Shown: positions 1 to 8,067 of the stretch, piece by piece
How positions within the stretch are numbered: position 1 is the stretch's first letter
How the letters are laid out: each line of letters starts with the position of its first letter
Source of the DNA: Candidatus Aenigmatarchaeota archaeon
Lineage (GTDB): Archaea; Aenigmatarchaeota; Aenigmatarchaeia; GW2011-AR5
Assembly (NCBI GenBank): GCA_016180925.1
Contig: JACPAH010000003.1
Coordinates: 1 to 48,842 of the forward strand
DNA: 48,842 nt
Direction of reading: 5' to 3'
Program-made: the position numbers and the translations under genes
Notes under the pieces: generated by a model
What the model was told of the DNA's origin: nothing
What the model saw: only the letters and a program-made list of their open reading frames with translations
Databases searched by the model: none

Positions 1-1
1 C

Positions 2-994
2 CTGCCCAGGCACGGCATAGAGCCTGTCCTAATAACATCCCTGGGGAAGGAATACGACCCAAGCATAAGGACGGTAAAAGCCAGCGACCCAACGATATCG
101 GTACCTCCAAAGAGGCTTTACGGAAATTGCATAAAATACTCGATAAACACGGCAAGGCTTGCATCATCTGGATACGACATAATAGACGCCAACGGCCATT
201 TGTCACTGTTCCCGTGCTTCATGGCATCAAAACTGTCAGGCAAACCGCTCGTGGCCACCATACACGATATTTACGGCAGCAGCTGGAAGTCGATGTACAG
301 GAGCCCCCTGTCCTTCGCCGGGAAATACGCCGAGCGCTTCCTTTGCAAGCTGCCATACAAAAAGCTCGTGGTTCTGAACAATACTGTAAGAAAATTCATG
401 ATATCCATTGGAGTTCCGGAAGAGCGCCTAGAGGTTATCTACAGCGGCATAGACATCAGGAAAATCGACAGGACAAAAGCCGGGAAAAGAGTGGAGGGCC
501 GCATAGTCTATGTCGGCCGCCTTGCCCCGCAGAAAAACCTTGACATCCTCTTCAGGGCCTTTTCCATGCTGGAGGGCGAGGGCAGCGAGGCCGGCAAGCT
601 CAAGTCTCTTTCGAACTCCCTGGGTATTGATGTCGAGTTCACAGGAAAAGTCTCCAATGAGCAGGCGATAAGGGAGATGAAGGAGGCCTCTATACTTGCG
701 CTTACATCGTCAAGGGAGAATTTCGGTATCGTCCCTTTAGAAGCTATGAGATGCGGCGCCGTCGTGGTGTCGACAAGGACTGAAGGTCCTGCGGATTACA
801 TAAGAAGCGGGGAAAACGGGTTTCTGGTGGACATAGAAAGCGCCGAGCAGATGGCGGAAAAGCTGGATATCCTTCTTTCCGACAGGAACCTTATGTCGAG
901 GATGAGGAAGAAGGGGCTCGGAACGTCTTCCAAATTTGACTGGGATAAAATAGTCGGCGAAATAGCGCGGCTTTACAAGGAAATACTAGGATGA
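2..994 (+). CDS. Glycosyltransferase family 4 (GT-B fold), 5' end missing
   Basis: The reading frame is open from the first bases of the window, so the start lies outside it; the TTG at 200 and the ATG downstream are internal. The visible 330 residues have the GT4 pattern: acceptor-side helices, then IVYVGRLAPQKN opening the nucleotide-sugar domain, and the E-x7-E donor-site signature in SSRENFGIVPLEAM followed by the G(P)ADYI and GENGFLV segments. It would move a sugar from a nucleotide donor to a lipid or glycan acceptor at the cytoplasmic membrane face. The neighbours (oligosaccharyltransferase, membrane mannosyltransferase) suggest N-glycan or surface-glycan assembly. Between the R-A-F helix and LGIDVEFTG the usual L-x-I-x-G-x-G strand is shortened by about a dozen residues. 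The 3' end overlaps the convergent STT3 fragment by 9 bp. The substrate cannot be told. Confidence 0.85.
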   Translation: MPRHGIEPVLITSLGKEYDPSIRTVKASDPTISVPPKRLYGNCIKYSINTARLASSGYDIIDANGHLSLFPCFMASKLSGKPLVATIHDIYGSSWKSMYRSPLSFAGKYAERFLCKLPYKKLVVLNNTVRKFMISIGVPEERLEVIYSGIDIRKIDRTKAGKRVEGRIVYVGRLAPQKNLDILFRAFSMLEGEGSEAGKLKSLSNSLGIDVEFTGKVSNEQAIREMKEASILALTSSRENFGIVPLEAMRCGAVVVSTRTEGPADYIRSGENGFLVDIESAEQMAEKLDILLSDRNLMSRMRKKGLGTSSKFDWDKIVGEIARLYKEILG

Positions 995-1999
995 CTCGGG
1001 GAACGTCACCCTGTAAAGTTTTACTTCGCCGCCCCAGTTGTTGACAAGCTTGAAATTGCCCAGACCGGAGCCGTCAAGGAACATGAGTCGGGTGTACATG
1101 GAACCCTGGAGCTCCGACGGCACGAATATGACACTCGACTTGTCTGGCGACTGTATCAGGAGGCCGGGCACTTCTGCGTTTTCATTCCTTGATATGATTC
1201 CGCTGTTCTGGCTGAAGAAAAGGAGGTTTTCCACTGTTCCGACGGTACTGCCCTGCTGCACGAAGGCCCGCCTGCTACTGTTTATTTCGTATATCAGGAA
1301 CGACTGCTGGGTGGAGAACGGGTAGGAATAAATTATGGCGTTGTCTGCCGGGGATGGCCTGGCCTGCTGCAATCCAACCGTTATGTAGTTGTAGCAGCTT
1401 CCCTTGTTGAGCTCGGAATTGCATGGCCTTGGGGAGCCTTCAGGGCTCCAGGTGGCGAAATATGTCCACCACGTGCTTTTTCCTATAAGGTCTGACGATG
1501 CTATATAGTAGAATTCGCTGCATCCCGGCTGCCTGTAGTCCTCAAGGTATTTCAGGGCGAGGCTTTCATTTGATGTGAAAAGTGATATGGCGATGTCCTT
1601 TATCCTGGCCCTGAAGAGCGTGACATCGCCGGTCTCGGAGTTGTATGCCTTGTTTATTATCTGCACTATTCCGTTGTCGTAATTTTCCAGGCGTATGTCA
1701 TTTTCTTCCATGTCTGAATACCTGGAGTCGTCAAAATAAAGCGTGTCGCTCTGGTGCGCGCCGTCGAAAACCACGGGCCTTCTTGCAAGTCCTGTTATGA
1801 AGTGCCCGGGGTCCCAGTATGTGGCGATGACAGCACACTCTTCCGTGTTCTGGCTTATCCATGTCAGGGCCTGGTACCAGTTGTCGTCAAGGACGGTCCC
1901 CTGGTTCTTCGCGATGAATGACGCGGGCGTGAAGTAGTAGAAATTGGCGACCAGGAGTATGAATGCCATGACAATTGCGACCAAGACTGTTCTTTTCAT
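986..1999 (-). CDS. Oligosaccharyltransferase STT3/AglB, C-terminal (soluble) half encoded separately
   Basis: 337 residues. An N-terminal membrane helix (about residues 4-24) is followed by an extracytoplasmic domain. The STT3 acceptor-site signature WWDYG appears as YWDPG near residue 62, and an archaeal DK-type motif is seen in SSDLIGKSTWWTYF. These belong to the catalytic subunit that moves lipid-linked glycan onto Asn-X-Ser/Thr sequons outside the cell. The multi-spanning half is the gene immediately upstream (2004-3281) in another frame; only 4 nt separate its TGA from this ATG. A GAGG sequence 9 nt before the ATG lies just before the upstream stop, so translation is probably coupled. 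Together the halves give about 760 residues, a normal STT3 length. The Tyr-to-Pro change in WWDYG is unusual. Confidence 0.85.
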   Translation of the reverse strand: MKRTVLVAIVMAFILLVANFYYFTPASFIAKNQGTVLDDNWYQALTWISQNTEECAVIATYWDPGHFITGLARRPVVFDGAHQSDTLYFDDSRYSDMEENDIRLENYDNGIVQIINKAYNSETGDVTLFRARIKDIAISLFTSNESLALKYLEDYRQPGCSEFYYIASSDLIGKSTWWTYFATWSPEGSPRPCNSELNKGSCYNYITVGLQQARPSPADNAIIYSYPFSTQQSFLIYEINSSRRAFVQQGSTVGTVENLLFFSQNSGIISRNENAEVPGLLIQSPDKSSVIFVPSELQGSMYTRLMFLDGSGLGNFKLVNNWGGEVKLYRVTFPESS

Positions 2000-2003
2000 A
2001 TCA

Positions 2004-3281
2004 TCAATCCTCTATTTTGGCGTCCTCTCCGGTAGCCATGCGTATTAGCTTTGACAGTATTATGCCGGAGCCTATCGCCATCGGCGCCGTAAAAAGTATT
2101 GAAAAACGGACAGCGACAAGCGTGGCGGCAAACGGCCCGACGAACCATATAAACAAAAGGAAAAGCGTGTCGATATGCTGCCTCTTCCTTATGAAGGAGT
2201 AGAAAAGATACATAAGGCAGTATAGCATGAGGAAGAACGGCGATATCAGTATTCCTATTCCCTGCACGGCGCTGGTCCTGGATATTATTTCCCTTGCTCC
2301 GCCACTCTGCTGAAGCTCTGCCACGGATACATAAACGTTCGGAAACACGATTTTCTCCTCGCCCTTTATGCTCTGGAACTCGAAGGGCCCTCTAAGGACA
2401 TACAGGTTCTTGTCGGCGCCGTATATCATTGTCAGTATGAACGACATTATTAGGATGTATATAATGAAGCTCGCCAGGATATACTTTACGCCGCTGAATG
2501 TGTTTCTTAGGTTTTTGTTCTTGTATCCTATGATAATTGAAATAGGAAATATCAGTGCTGATATGAAAGCCAGCAATGGATGCAAGTTTTTGCTCATTTC
2601 GTAAGAAACTTTCAGTATGATGAGGCCGAAAATTATCCATATGATGTACCAGTAGCCTATCCACGTGTTTGCCCATATCCCCAGGAGTATTCCAAGGGTG
2701 ATGGAATACGAGAGGAATTTCTTGTCGAATTTTCTTGTGCGTTCTATGTATTTGTATGAATAGATGAAAACAGCCATGACTATCATCGGGATGAGGAGCA
2801 CGAAGCCGTCGTTGTCGGGGTCGCCGGCAAGGGTTCTTGCCACCAGTGACAGGTCAAAGACGGTGAAGAAGGCCGCGAGAAGCCCCGCCTTTTTGTCGTA
2901 GAGGGCCTTCCCTATGAAATACATCGGAATCGCTATTAGAGCGGCGATAAATGCGGGGAAGTATATGAGATACTGCCACATCTGAATTCCGGGGATGAAC
3001 ATCCTGAGAAGCATGAATGAGTAGGCCCCGAGATATTCGTATGGGTGCAGCTCGAAGTTCCTTGTCGTGCCGACAGGCGACCTGACAAGCTCATCCCTTT
3101 CAGGCAGTGCACCGTTCTCGACTATGTCATCCATGAACCTTGCGAATGTGTAGGAGTCTATGTTCCTGAGATATTGCCATCTGTACTCCTCGACTCTAAC
3201 ATAAAACGTCAGAAGAACTATTATCAAAAGGCATATTGGGGCCCAGTTCTTCTTGATAAACTCAAAAGCCCTTCGCTTCAT
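2004..3281 (-). CDS. Oligosaccharyltransferase STT3/AglB, N-terminal membrane half encoded separately
   Basis: 425 residues with about 11-12 predicted membrane segments. The first acidic motif lies in RNIDSYTFARF (about residue 40), where STT3 proteins have D-x-x or DPYY in the first external loop. The second acidic motif is AGDPDNDGF (about residue 155), matching the metal- and lipid-pyrophosphate-binding loop. It ends just after a transmembrane segment at GEDAKIED, where normal STT3 runs into the last helix and the soluble domain. That remainder is the next gene (986-1999). A TATA-like TTTTTAATAC lies about 30 nt before the ATG. This is probably a genuine two-gene version, but a single frameshift cannot be excluded. 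Confidence 0.85.
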   Translation of the reverse strand: MKRRAFEFIKKNWAPICLLIIVLLTFYVRVEEYRWQYLRNIDSYTFARFMDDIVENGALPERDELVRSPVGTTRNFELHPYEYLGAYSFMLLRMFIPGIQMWQYLIYFPAFIAALIAIPMYFIGKALYDKKAGLLAAFFTVFDLSLVARTLAGDPDNDGFVLLIPMIVMAVFIYSYKYIERTRKFDKKFLSYSITLGILLGIWANTWIGYWYIIWIIFGLIILKVSYEMSKNLHPLLAFISALIFPISIIIGYKNKNLRNTFSGVKYILASFIIYILIMSFILTMIYGADKNLYVLRGPFEFQSIKGEEKIVFPNVYVSVAELQQSGGAREIISRTSAVQGIGILISPFFLMLYCLMYLFYSFIRKRQHIDTLFLLFIWFVGPFAATLVAVRFSILFTAPMAIGSGIILSKLIRMATGEDAKIED

Positions 3282-3311
3282 TCTCCAAGTTTTTATATAA
3301 AGTATTAAAAA

Positions 3312-4469
3312 CTACACCAGAAGGCTCCTGAAAAATGAAACCATGTCGATTTCACCGTTTACGTGATTTGCCAGTGCAAGCACTTGCATGAAGAAGAAAA
3401 GGGAGAATATTACGGCAATAGCTATGGACATGCTTCTGGACTTTTCGGAAATTCCGGAAATGGCCGCGAATATCGGGAACATCATAAGCTCGAATCTGGT
3501 GACCGAAGACAGTATTCCGGAGGAGAATATCATGATGAAGCTGAAAACGGCGTACATGGCATATTCCGGGGGTATTCTTTTCCAGAAAAGCGCCAGTATG
3601 GAAATAAACGCCAGGGACATCACTATGTTGAAATAATTGTACATCGCAACGAAAAGGCTTTCTGTCGAGGCTATTTCATTCAGCGTGTTCATGAAGGCGG
3701 TGTGAGGAAGCCCTATTCCCCTGCTGAACTGCCCCTGCGTGTAGAACTGGAGAAATGGGTCTCCCAGTGCTGCGTACTGATACAGCATGACGGTAACAAA
3801 TGCGGCCGGCACGAGAAGCATGAGCAATATTCTCCTGTCAACGTTTCTTATCTTGAAGCCCCTCTCCCTCATGTACATGTAGAGCAGCGGGATGAACATG
3901 GAAATCCCTATGAAGCGCGTCAGCGTGGCGAAATATCCCATCACGCCGGCATAATGCCACCTGCCTTTCATGGCAAAATAGAACGTCATGCATGAAAAAA
4001 ACAGGAATATCGGCTCTGTATAGAGCGCTGTCAGGAAATACGCTGACGGGAACATCAGCATATATATTATAGATTTTCTTGCCCGGCGTTCGCTCCATGT
4101 CTGCCTGAGAAGTATGTACATGGATGCTATTGCAAGGAATGAAAATATCTGGGGCAATAAATAAGCTGCCGTATCATGCCCCACGAACCCGAAAGCCGCT
4201 ATGAGAAACGGATAGAACGGATACCAGCCGAAATTGGTTGTCGTCACGCCATATTCGTAGTTGTACCCCTTGGTGGCTATGTCCAGGTAAGCCCTGGTAT
4301 CGAACTGGTGCCATGGACTTATTAACGGGTTCTGCAGCTCGGTATTCTTGTGGGAAAACTGCTCCGGAACTGCATAATAGGATGCGGTCGCGAACGACAG
4401 CATAAGTATTTTGTATACGATGAATATGACGAGTATTTTTTTCAGCCCGTCGTCCATATGCATTTTCAT
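3312..4469 (-). CDS. PIG-V/GT76-like polytopic mannosyltransferase
   Basis: 385 residues from the chosen ATG, with about 9-10 membrane helices. The early luminal-type loop has W-x-x-FDTRAYLDIATKGY and then FGWYPFYPFLIA. This resembles the W-D-x-x-Y-x-x-IA-x-x-G-Y and FPLYP signature of PIG-V enzymes, which use dolichol-phosphate-mannose. FPSAYFLTALYTEPIFL and the LTRFIGI segment also fit. It would add a mannose or other hexose to a membrane-linked glycan outside the cytoplasm, with donor supplied by a polyprenyl-phosphate synthase such as the one at 7369. The start at 4469 is chosen over 4517 because a TATA-like ATTTTTAAG lies about 26 nt upstream (leaderless). Confidence 0.7.
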   Translation of the reverse strand: MKMHMDDGLKKILVIFIVYKILMLSFATASYYAVPEQFSHKNTELQNPLISPWHQFDTRAYLDIATKGYNYEYGVTTTNFGWYPFYPFLIAAFGFVGHDTAAYLLPQIFSFLAIASMYILLRQTWSERRARKSIIYMLMFPSAYFLTALYTEPIFLFFSCMTFYFAMKGRWHYAGVMGYFATLTRFIGISMFIPLLYMYMRERGFKIRNVDRRILLMLLVPAAFVTVMLYQYAALGDPFLQFYTQGQFSRGIGLPHTAFMNTLNEIASTESLFVAMYNYFNIVMSLAFISILALFWKRIPPEYAMYAVFSFIMIFSSGILSSVTRFELMMFPIFAAISGISEKSRSMSIAIAVIFSLFFFMQVLALANHVNGEIDMVSFFRSLLV

Positions 4470-4516
4470 TATTCTGTGTTTGAAAAATAGGCTTAAAAAT
4501 GCACGACCGGGGCGCA

Positions 4517-4626
4517 TTTATTTTCATGTTCAGAATACACTATGATTCATCATAGAGATGAACGCCATACTGGACGTGAAAAGGATATCGCACTATTCAT
4601 GGTGCGGTTATTCATTTCGTGTATCC
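4517..4626 (+). repeat. Structured intergenic repeat, copy 1 (about 110 nt)
   Basis: This shares most of its bases with 21960-22071, including ATGATTCATCATAGAGATGA, GCCATACTG, ACGTGAAAAGGATA and GGTGCGGTTATTCATTT. The fold has three parts: a closing stem ATACAC (4535-4540) with GTGTAT (4619-4624); a hairpin TTCATC/GATGAA (4547-4562); and a hairpin CGCAC/GTGCG near 4589-4606. The last codons and stop of the downstream radical-SAM gene (4612, minus) lie inside it. It could be a small RNA, a terminator or processing site for minus-strand transcripts, or a short non-autonomous mobile element. Strand is assigned only by matching the two copies. Confidence 0.7.
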
Positions 4627-6102
4627 GGCGGCTATCTTGGCTATTCTTATCGTGCTTCTGGGATGCCTGACAAGGATCTTGACATCCCGCAGAAGCTTGG
4701 AAGGGTTCTGTATCTTGCGCATCAGGTAGATCTTCCTGACCTTTTTGTAGAACTGCACGGAGAACTCTCTGAGATCTTCCGGAGTGAAGTGCTCCGTCTT
4801 TATCCTTCCCATTCCCTGTATGAAGCCTTCCGTATAGTCCTCGCTGGTAAGATAGCCGTTCTTCTTGGCTATCTCGTACATTTCCGTCCCTACAAGCGGT
4901 ATGGCGATATGAAGATGGGGCGTGACATTGTACTTCTTCATCATTTCGAATGCAAAGTTCAGGGTGCCCTTTATGTCTTCTTTTGTTTCGCCCGGAAATC
5001 CTATTATATAGAAGGCGCTGAGCGGTATCTTGAGTTTGTGGCAGTTCTTCATGGTCTCGACAATCTTCTCCAGGTCGAGTTTCTTCTTCACTATGTCGTT
5101 AAGGACATGGGTATTTGATGACTCCACGGCTATCCTGAGCTCTCTGACTCCGGAACGCTTCACCTTTTCGAGAAGCCTGAAATTAAGGGCGTCTGCCCTG
5201 ACCCCGTTGGGGGTGTCCCACTCGAATCTGAGGCCGCGCTCCCAAATTATGTCCAGGATGGACTCGAACCGGGGCTGGTTAAGCGTCAGATTGTCATCCT
5301 CGAAGTGTATAAGCTGGACGCCATATTTTTTTATCAGGAGCTCTAAATGTCCGGCGACATATTCGGGTGACTGGTACCTGAACTTGTATCCCATGGTAGG
5401 ATGTATCGAGCAGAATATGCATTCATAGGGGCATCCCCTGCTGGTTATCACGGTTATCTCGCGTTTGGGATTGTGGAATATGTCGGTGTACCTGGAACCC
5501 AGGCCCTGCATGGCAAGGCTGAAATATTTCTCCATGTCAACCATATGGTATGCCGGATACGGCAGGGAATCGAGGTCCTGTATGTATTCAGGCGGCTTTA
5601 CGCATATTTCCCCGTCTTTCATGTATGCTATCCCGTTTATTTCATCTATGTTTTTTCCTCCCGAATAATAGTCAAGAACATCGCATAACGTGACTTCGCC
5701 CTCGGCCAGAACAACCATGTCTATGCTCCCGGATGAAAGGAACTCGTCGGGCCTCGATGTAGCATGCGGCCCTCCGACGACTATTTTGGCGGCGGGATAT
5801 ACGGATTTTATGTGTTCCGTCACGCTGAGAGCTTTTTTCATCTGGGTGGAGAACAGGTTTGCGATTCCTATCACGTCCGGTCTGAATTCCAGGACGGCGT
5901 TCCCTATCCTCTCGAAGGACGCCCCAAAGTGCGTCTTGTCTTCGGTATCTGACGGATAAAGCAGGGAATCGAATATCTTCACATTATGCCCCGCCTTCTC
6001 GACGGAAGCTGCTATGCCCAATGCCCCCAAAGGTATCCCGACTCTCGGGGGCTCCATCGTCTGCAAATCAAGGTGCGGAGGCCGTATAAACAGGACTTTC
6101 AT
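4612..6102 (-). CDS. B12-binding domain / radical SAM protein
   Basis: 496 residues. Residues 1-140 form a cobalamin-binding-type Rossmann domain (VGIPLGALGIAASVEKAGH, then VVGGPHAT and VVLAEGE), but no D-x-H-x-x-G cobalt-ligand motif is seen. The radical SAM [4Fe-4S] motif is C224-x3-C228-x2-C231 in SRGCPYECIFCS. The layout matches the BchE/HpnP/P-methylase superfamily, often lipid or tetrapyrrole methyltransferases or cyclases; the substrate cannot be inferred. The start at 6102 is chosen over 6177 because TTATAAAC lies about 26 nt upstream. A 15-nt sequence at 6148-6162 upstream of this gene recurs upstream of two other transcription units. Confidence 0.85.
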   Translation of the reverse strand: MKVLFIRPPHLDLQTMEPPRVGIPLGALGIAASVEKAGHNVKIFDSLLYPSDTEDKTHFGASFERIGNAVLEFRPDVIGIANLFSTQMKKALSVTEHIKSVYPAAKIVVGGPHATSRPDEFLSSGSIDMVVLAEGEVTLCDVLDYYSGGKNIDEINGIAYMKDGEICVKPPEYIQDLDSLPYPAYHMVDMEKYFSLAMQGLGSRYTDIFHNPKREITVITSRGCPYECIFCSIHPTMGYKFRYQSPEYVAGHLELLIKKYGVQLIHFEDDNLTLNQPRFESILDIIWERGLRFEWDTPNGVRADALNFRLLEKVKRSGVRELRIAVESSNTHVLNDIVKKKLDLEKIVETMKNCHKLKIPLSAFYIIGFPGETKEDIKGTLNFAFEMMKKYNVTPHLHIAIPLVGTEMYEIAKKNGYLTSEDYTEGFIQGMGRIKTEHFTPEDLREFSVQFYKKVRKIYLMRKIQNPSKLLRDVKILVRHPRSTIRIAKIAAGYTK

Positions 6103-6147
6103 GTATATAGATTCGCCAGAGCGTTTATAAGTTTTATAAAACGTTAA

Positions 6148-6162
6148 ATCATAAGTATTCTT
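6148..6162 (-). promoter_or_regulatory. Shared 15-nt upstream motif, copy 1
   Basis: ATCATAAGTATTCTT on the plus strand, 46 nt before the radical-SAM start. It is identical to 10182-10196 and to the reverse complement at 45318-45332. Read toward the gene, copies 1 and 3 continue with TTAACGTTTT just before the TATA region. An upstream activator or BRE-adjacent site is possible. Confidence 0.45.
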
Positions 6163-6222
6163 AGTTTGCCTGCACACTCCATGAAAACTCGCTCTTTAAA
6201 GATTTGCTGCTTTTATTTTTGC

Positions 6223-6975
6223 ATGGAATCCTGCGTTGCGGTTTGCACCATAAACAGTGATGATATAAGCCTGGGGGAAGGCAAAGCACTCCTTCGTGGA
6301 ACGTGCAAAACGGAGAATCTTGGCGTCGAAAGCATAGTGAAGGCCGTTATAAACAACCCGAAGGTGAGGTTTCTTCTTCTCTGCGGCGAGGAACTCGTCC
6401 CCAGGTTTGCGGGATTTGCAATAAAATGCCTGTGGGAAAACGGCGCCGAGGAAAACGGGAGGATAAGGGGAGCGAGGGGTCTCATGCCGTTTGTGAAGAA
6501 TCTTAGCGCGGATGAGATTGATTATTTCAGGAAGCAGGTAGTGGTTATAGACTCCATCGGTGAAAGGGACACGAAGAAAATAGAGGGAATTATTGACGGT
6601 TGCAATGCGAAGAATCCGGGCCCGTACGAAGCCCCGGCGCCGAAGTCTGTGGAAACAAGAATCGTGGAAGCCGACTACAATCCGGACAGCGGCTGGACTG
6701 CCGACGAGAAGAACGACGAGAACTGGTTCATTATAGGCATAGAGAGGGAAAAAAGCCGGCTTTTCGCGGAGCACTACATAGGCTACGGGGAGAACATGAG
6801 AAAATGCTGCAGGATAGTCGGCAAAACCACCGAATCCGTTCTCGGAACTATAGTCAGGCTTGGCAAGGTTACGGCACTGTATCATGCCGGATACATCGGA
6901 AAGGAGCTGCAGAAGGCTGAGATAGCCATGAAGAAGGGAATAAAATACAACCAGGAACTGGAATTTGAGATATAG
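6223..6975 (+). CDS. MtrA-like protein (methyltransferase subunit A fold) with C-terminal DUF4346
   Basis: 250 residues. The N-terminal half matches subunit A of tetrahydromethanopterin:CoM methyltransferase: VAVCTINS, GTCKTENLG (27-34), NPKVRFLLLCG (45-55), then GRIRGARG and a conserved acidic helix. The C-terminal half has the DUF4346 pattern, including HAGYIGKELQKAE and a final Y-N-Q. In true MtrA the lower cobamide ligand is a His in the E-V-x-G-H loop; here the aligned loop is EELVPRF, with Arg61 in that position. Classical cobalt coordination is therefore unlikely. No other methanogenesis gene is present. No membrane anchor is seen. The start at 6223 follows CTTTAAAG 26 nt upstream (leaderless). 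Its role is unknown, perhaps pterin-linked one-carbon chemistry. Confidence 0.75.
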   Translation: MESCVAVCTINSDDISLGEGKALLRGTCKTENLGVESIVKAVINNPKVRFLLLCGEELVPRFAGFAIKCLWENGAEENGRIRGARGLMPFVKNLSADEIDYFRKQVVVIDSIGERDTKKIEGIIDGCNAKNPGPYEAPAPKSVETRIVEADYNPDSGWTADEKNDENWFIIGIEREKSRLFAEHYIGYGENMRKCCRIVGKTTESVLGTIVRLGKVTALYHAGYIGKELQKAEIAMKKGIKYNQELEFEI

Positions 6976-7368
6976 ATATCACATCTTCTTTGTATACCCA
7001 CGGCTATCTTCGGAGAGCATAGCTCTCCGAGAGCACAAACAAGCAATGCTTGTTTGCAGCAAGCCGTGGGTTTGCAAGAAAGAATGAAATTCCTTCTGCA
7101 CTGAAGGAACGAAGTTCCTTCATGTGTGAGAAGATGGGATCCCGAAGGCGTCCCTAATACATGCCGCCTAAAGGCGACAGTTTTGGACGCCTTCAAGATA
7201 AGAGCCGCCGGCCGCAGTTTTCATTATCACAAGCATTTTTTAAGCTTCATGCATGTGAATATCTTCAAAGAAATTACATTTCTTTGATATCCTCAAAAGA
7301 GAAACTTTTGAAGGACTTTGACATCAGAGAGTATGGCTTAAAAGCCATAATATTCATACTCTCTGCAG
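6976..7368 (+). repeat. Hairpin-string intergenic region A
   Basis: A 393-bp gap between the mtrA-like and glycosyltransferase genes holds successive near-perfect inverted repeats. The first group is nested: CATCTTCT (6982-6989) pairs with AGAAGATG (7129-7136). Inside it, CCCACGGCT (6997-7005) pairs with AGCCGTGGG (7062-7070) and encloses CGGAGAGC/GCTCTCCG (7011-7029) and CAAACAAGC/GCTTGTTTG (7036-7056). GAAGGAAC/GTTCCTTC (7103-7121) follows. Next are GAAGGCGTCC/GGACGCCTTC (7144-7194) enclosing CGCCT/AGGCG, then CAAAGAAAT/ATTTCTTTG (7266-7286), TCAAAAG/CTTTTGA (7293-7311) and GAGAGTAT/ATACTCTC (7327-7363). No coding potential is evident. Confidence 0.85.
7251..7368 (+). promoter_or_regulatory. 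Promoter-bearing repeat module, copy 1
   Basis: This 118-nt segment aligns without gaps to 10264-10381, about 85% identical by eye. It carries two or three hairpins and ends with GGCTTAAAAG, whose TATA-like core (centre about 7341) is 28 nt before the ATG at 7369. That spacing fits a leaderless archaeal promoter. The TATA sits in the loop and arms of ATGGCT/AGCCAT (7333-7348), itself inside GAGAGTAT/ATACTCTC. The second copy precedes secF, so the two genes may share control. Confidence 0.65.
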
Positions 7369-8067
7369 ATGATAACAGTAATACTGCCTACGTACAACGA
7401 GAGGGAAAATATAGAGGATATGGTCAGGAAGATAGCCCGGGCGGGATTCAAAATACTCATTGTAGACGACAGTTCTCCCGACGGCACGGGGGAACTTGCC
7501 GATAAGCTTGTGAAAAAATACAAAACCGTTTCGGTGATTCATAGAGATGGCAAAAAAGGCCTCGGCTCGGCCATAGTTGAAGGTATGGCCGCTTCTCATA
7601 CCGATATAGTTGGCGTCATGGACGCTGACATGAGCCATGACCCTTCCATACTGCCCGGGATATCGGAACGTTTTGGGGCAGGAGCTGACTTTGTCATAGG
7701 CTCCAGATACGTGAAGGGGGGCGGCATCGGCGATTGGCCGTTTTACAGGAAACTTACATCATTGGTTGCCACCCTGATGGTGAGGCCGATTGCCGGTGTA
7801 AAGGACCCTGTCTCCGGATATTTTTTCGTCAGGAAATCAGTCATAAAGGGCGTGAAGCTCAACCCGGAAAGCTGCAAGATATGCCTTGACATACTTGTCC
7901 GGGGAAATTACAACAGCGTCGCCGAAGTTCCGTATGTATTCTGCGACAGGCGCAGAGGCTCAACAAAAATACTTAACTTGCGGGAAGTGATGAGGTACGT
8001 GAAATACGTGGCTTATCTATACTTTTATAAAATTATGAAACTTAATAATCGTGTTAAGGATGAATAA
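7369..8067 (+). CDS. Dolichol-phosphate mannose/glucose synthase (GT2)
   Basis: 232 residues with a GT2 GT-A fold. It begins ITVILPTYNERENIEDMV, then has ILIVDDSSPDGTG (about 30-41) and the metal-binding DAD motif in GVMDADMSHDP (about 83-93). GSRYVKGGGIGDWP and the PVSGYFFVRK segment are diagnostic of DPM1-like enzymes. No C-terminal membrane domain is present, as in the soluble DPM1 class. It would transfer mannose or glucose from a nucleotide sugar to polyprenyl phosphate at the cytoplasmic face, feeding membrane enzymes such as the one at 3312. The start is leaderless, placed by TATA distance. The 3' end overlaps the flippase-like gene by 8 nt, so the two form an operon. Confidence 0.9.
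   Translation: MITVILPTYNERENIEDMVRKIARAGFKILIVDDSSPDGTGELADKLVKKYKTVSVIHRDGKKGLGSAIVEGMAASHTDIVGVMDADMSHDPSILPGISERFGAGADFVIGSRYVKGGGIGDWPFYRKLTSLVATLMVRPIAGVKDPVSGYFFVRKSVIKGVKLNPESCKICLDILVRGNYNSVAEVPYVFCDRRRGSTKILNLREVMRYVKYVAYLYFYKIMKLNNRVKDE

Noticed and set aside
200-994. TTG at 200 as the start of the first glycosyltransferase
   Set aside because: The frame is open without stops to the window edge and encodes plausible N-terminal GT-B sequence, so the gene is simply truncated.
3363-3995. A 210-codon plus-strand frame
   Set aside because: It is antisense to the PIG-V-like gene and has a composition typical of shadow frames.
5255-5280. GACTCGAACC word resembling a tRNA T-loop on the minus strand
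   Set aside because: It is inside the radical-SAM coding frame and no cloverleaf can be formed around it.
6976-7368. Hairpin string considered as a simple set of rho-independent terminators
   Set aside because: Most hairpins lack T-runs, several are nested, and a shared copy sits over a promoter, so termination alone does not explain them.
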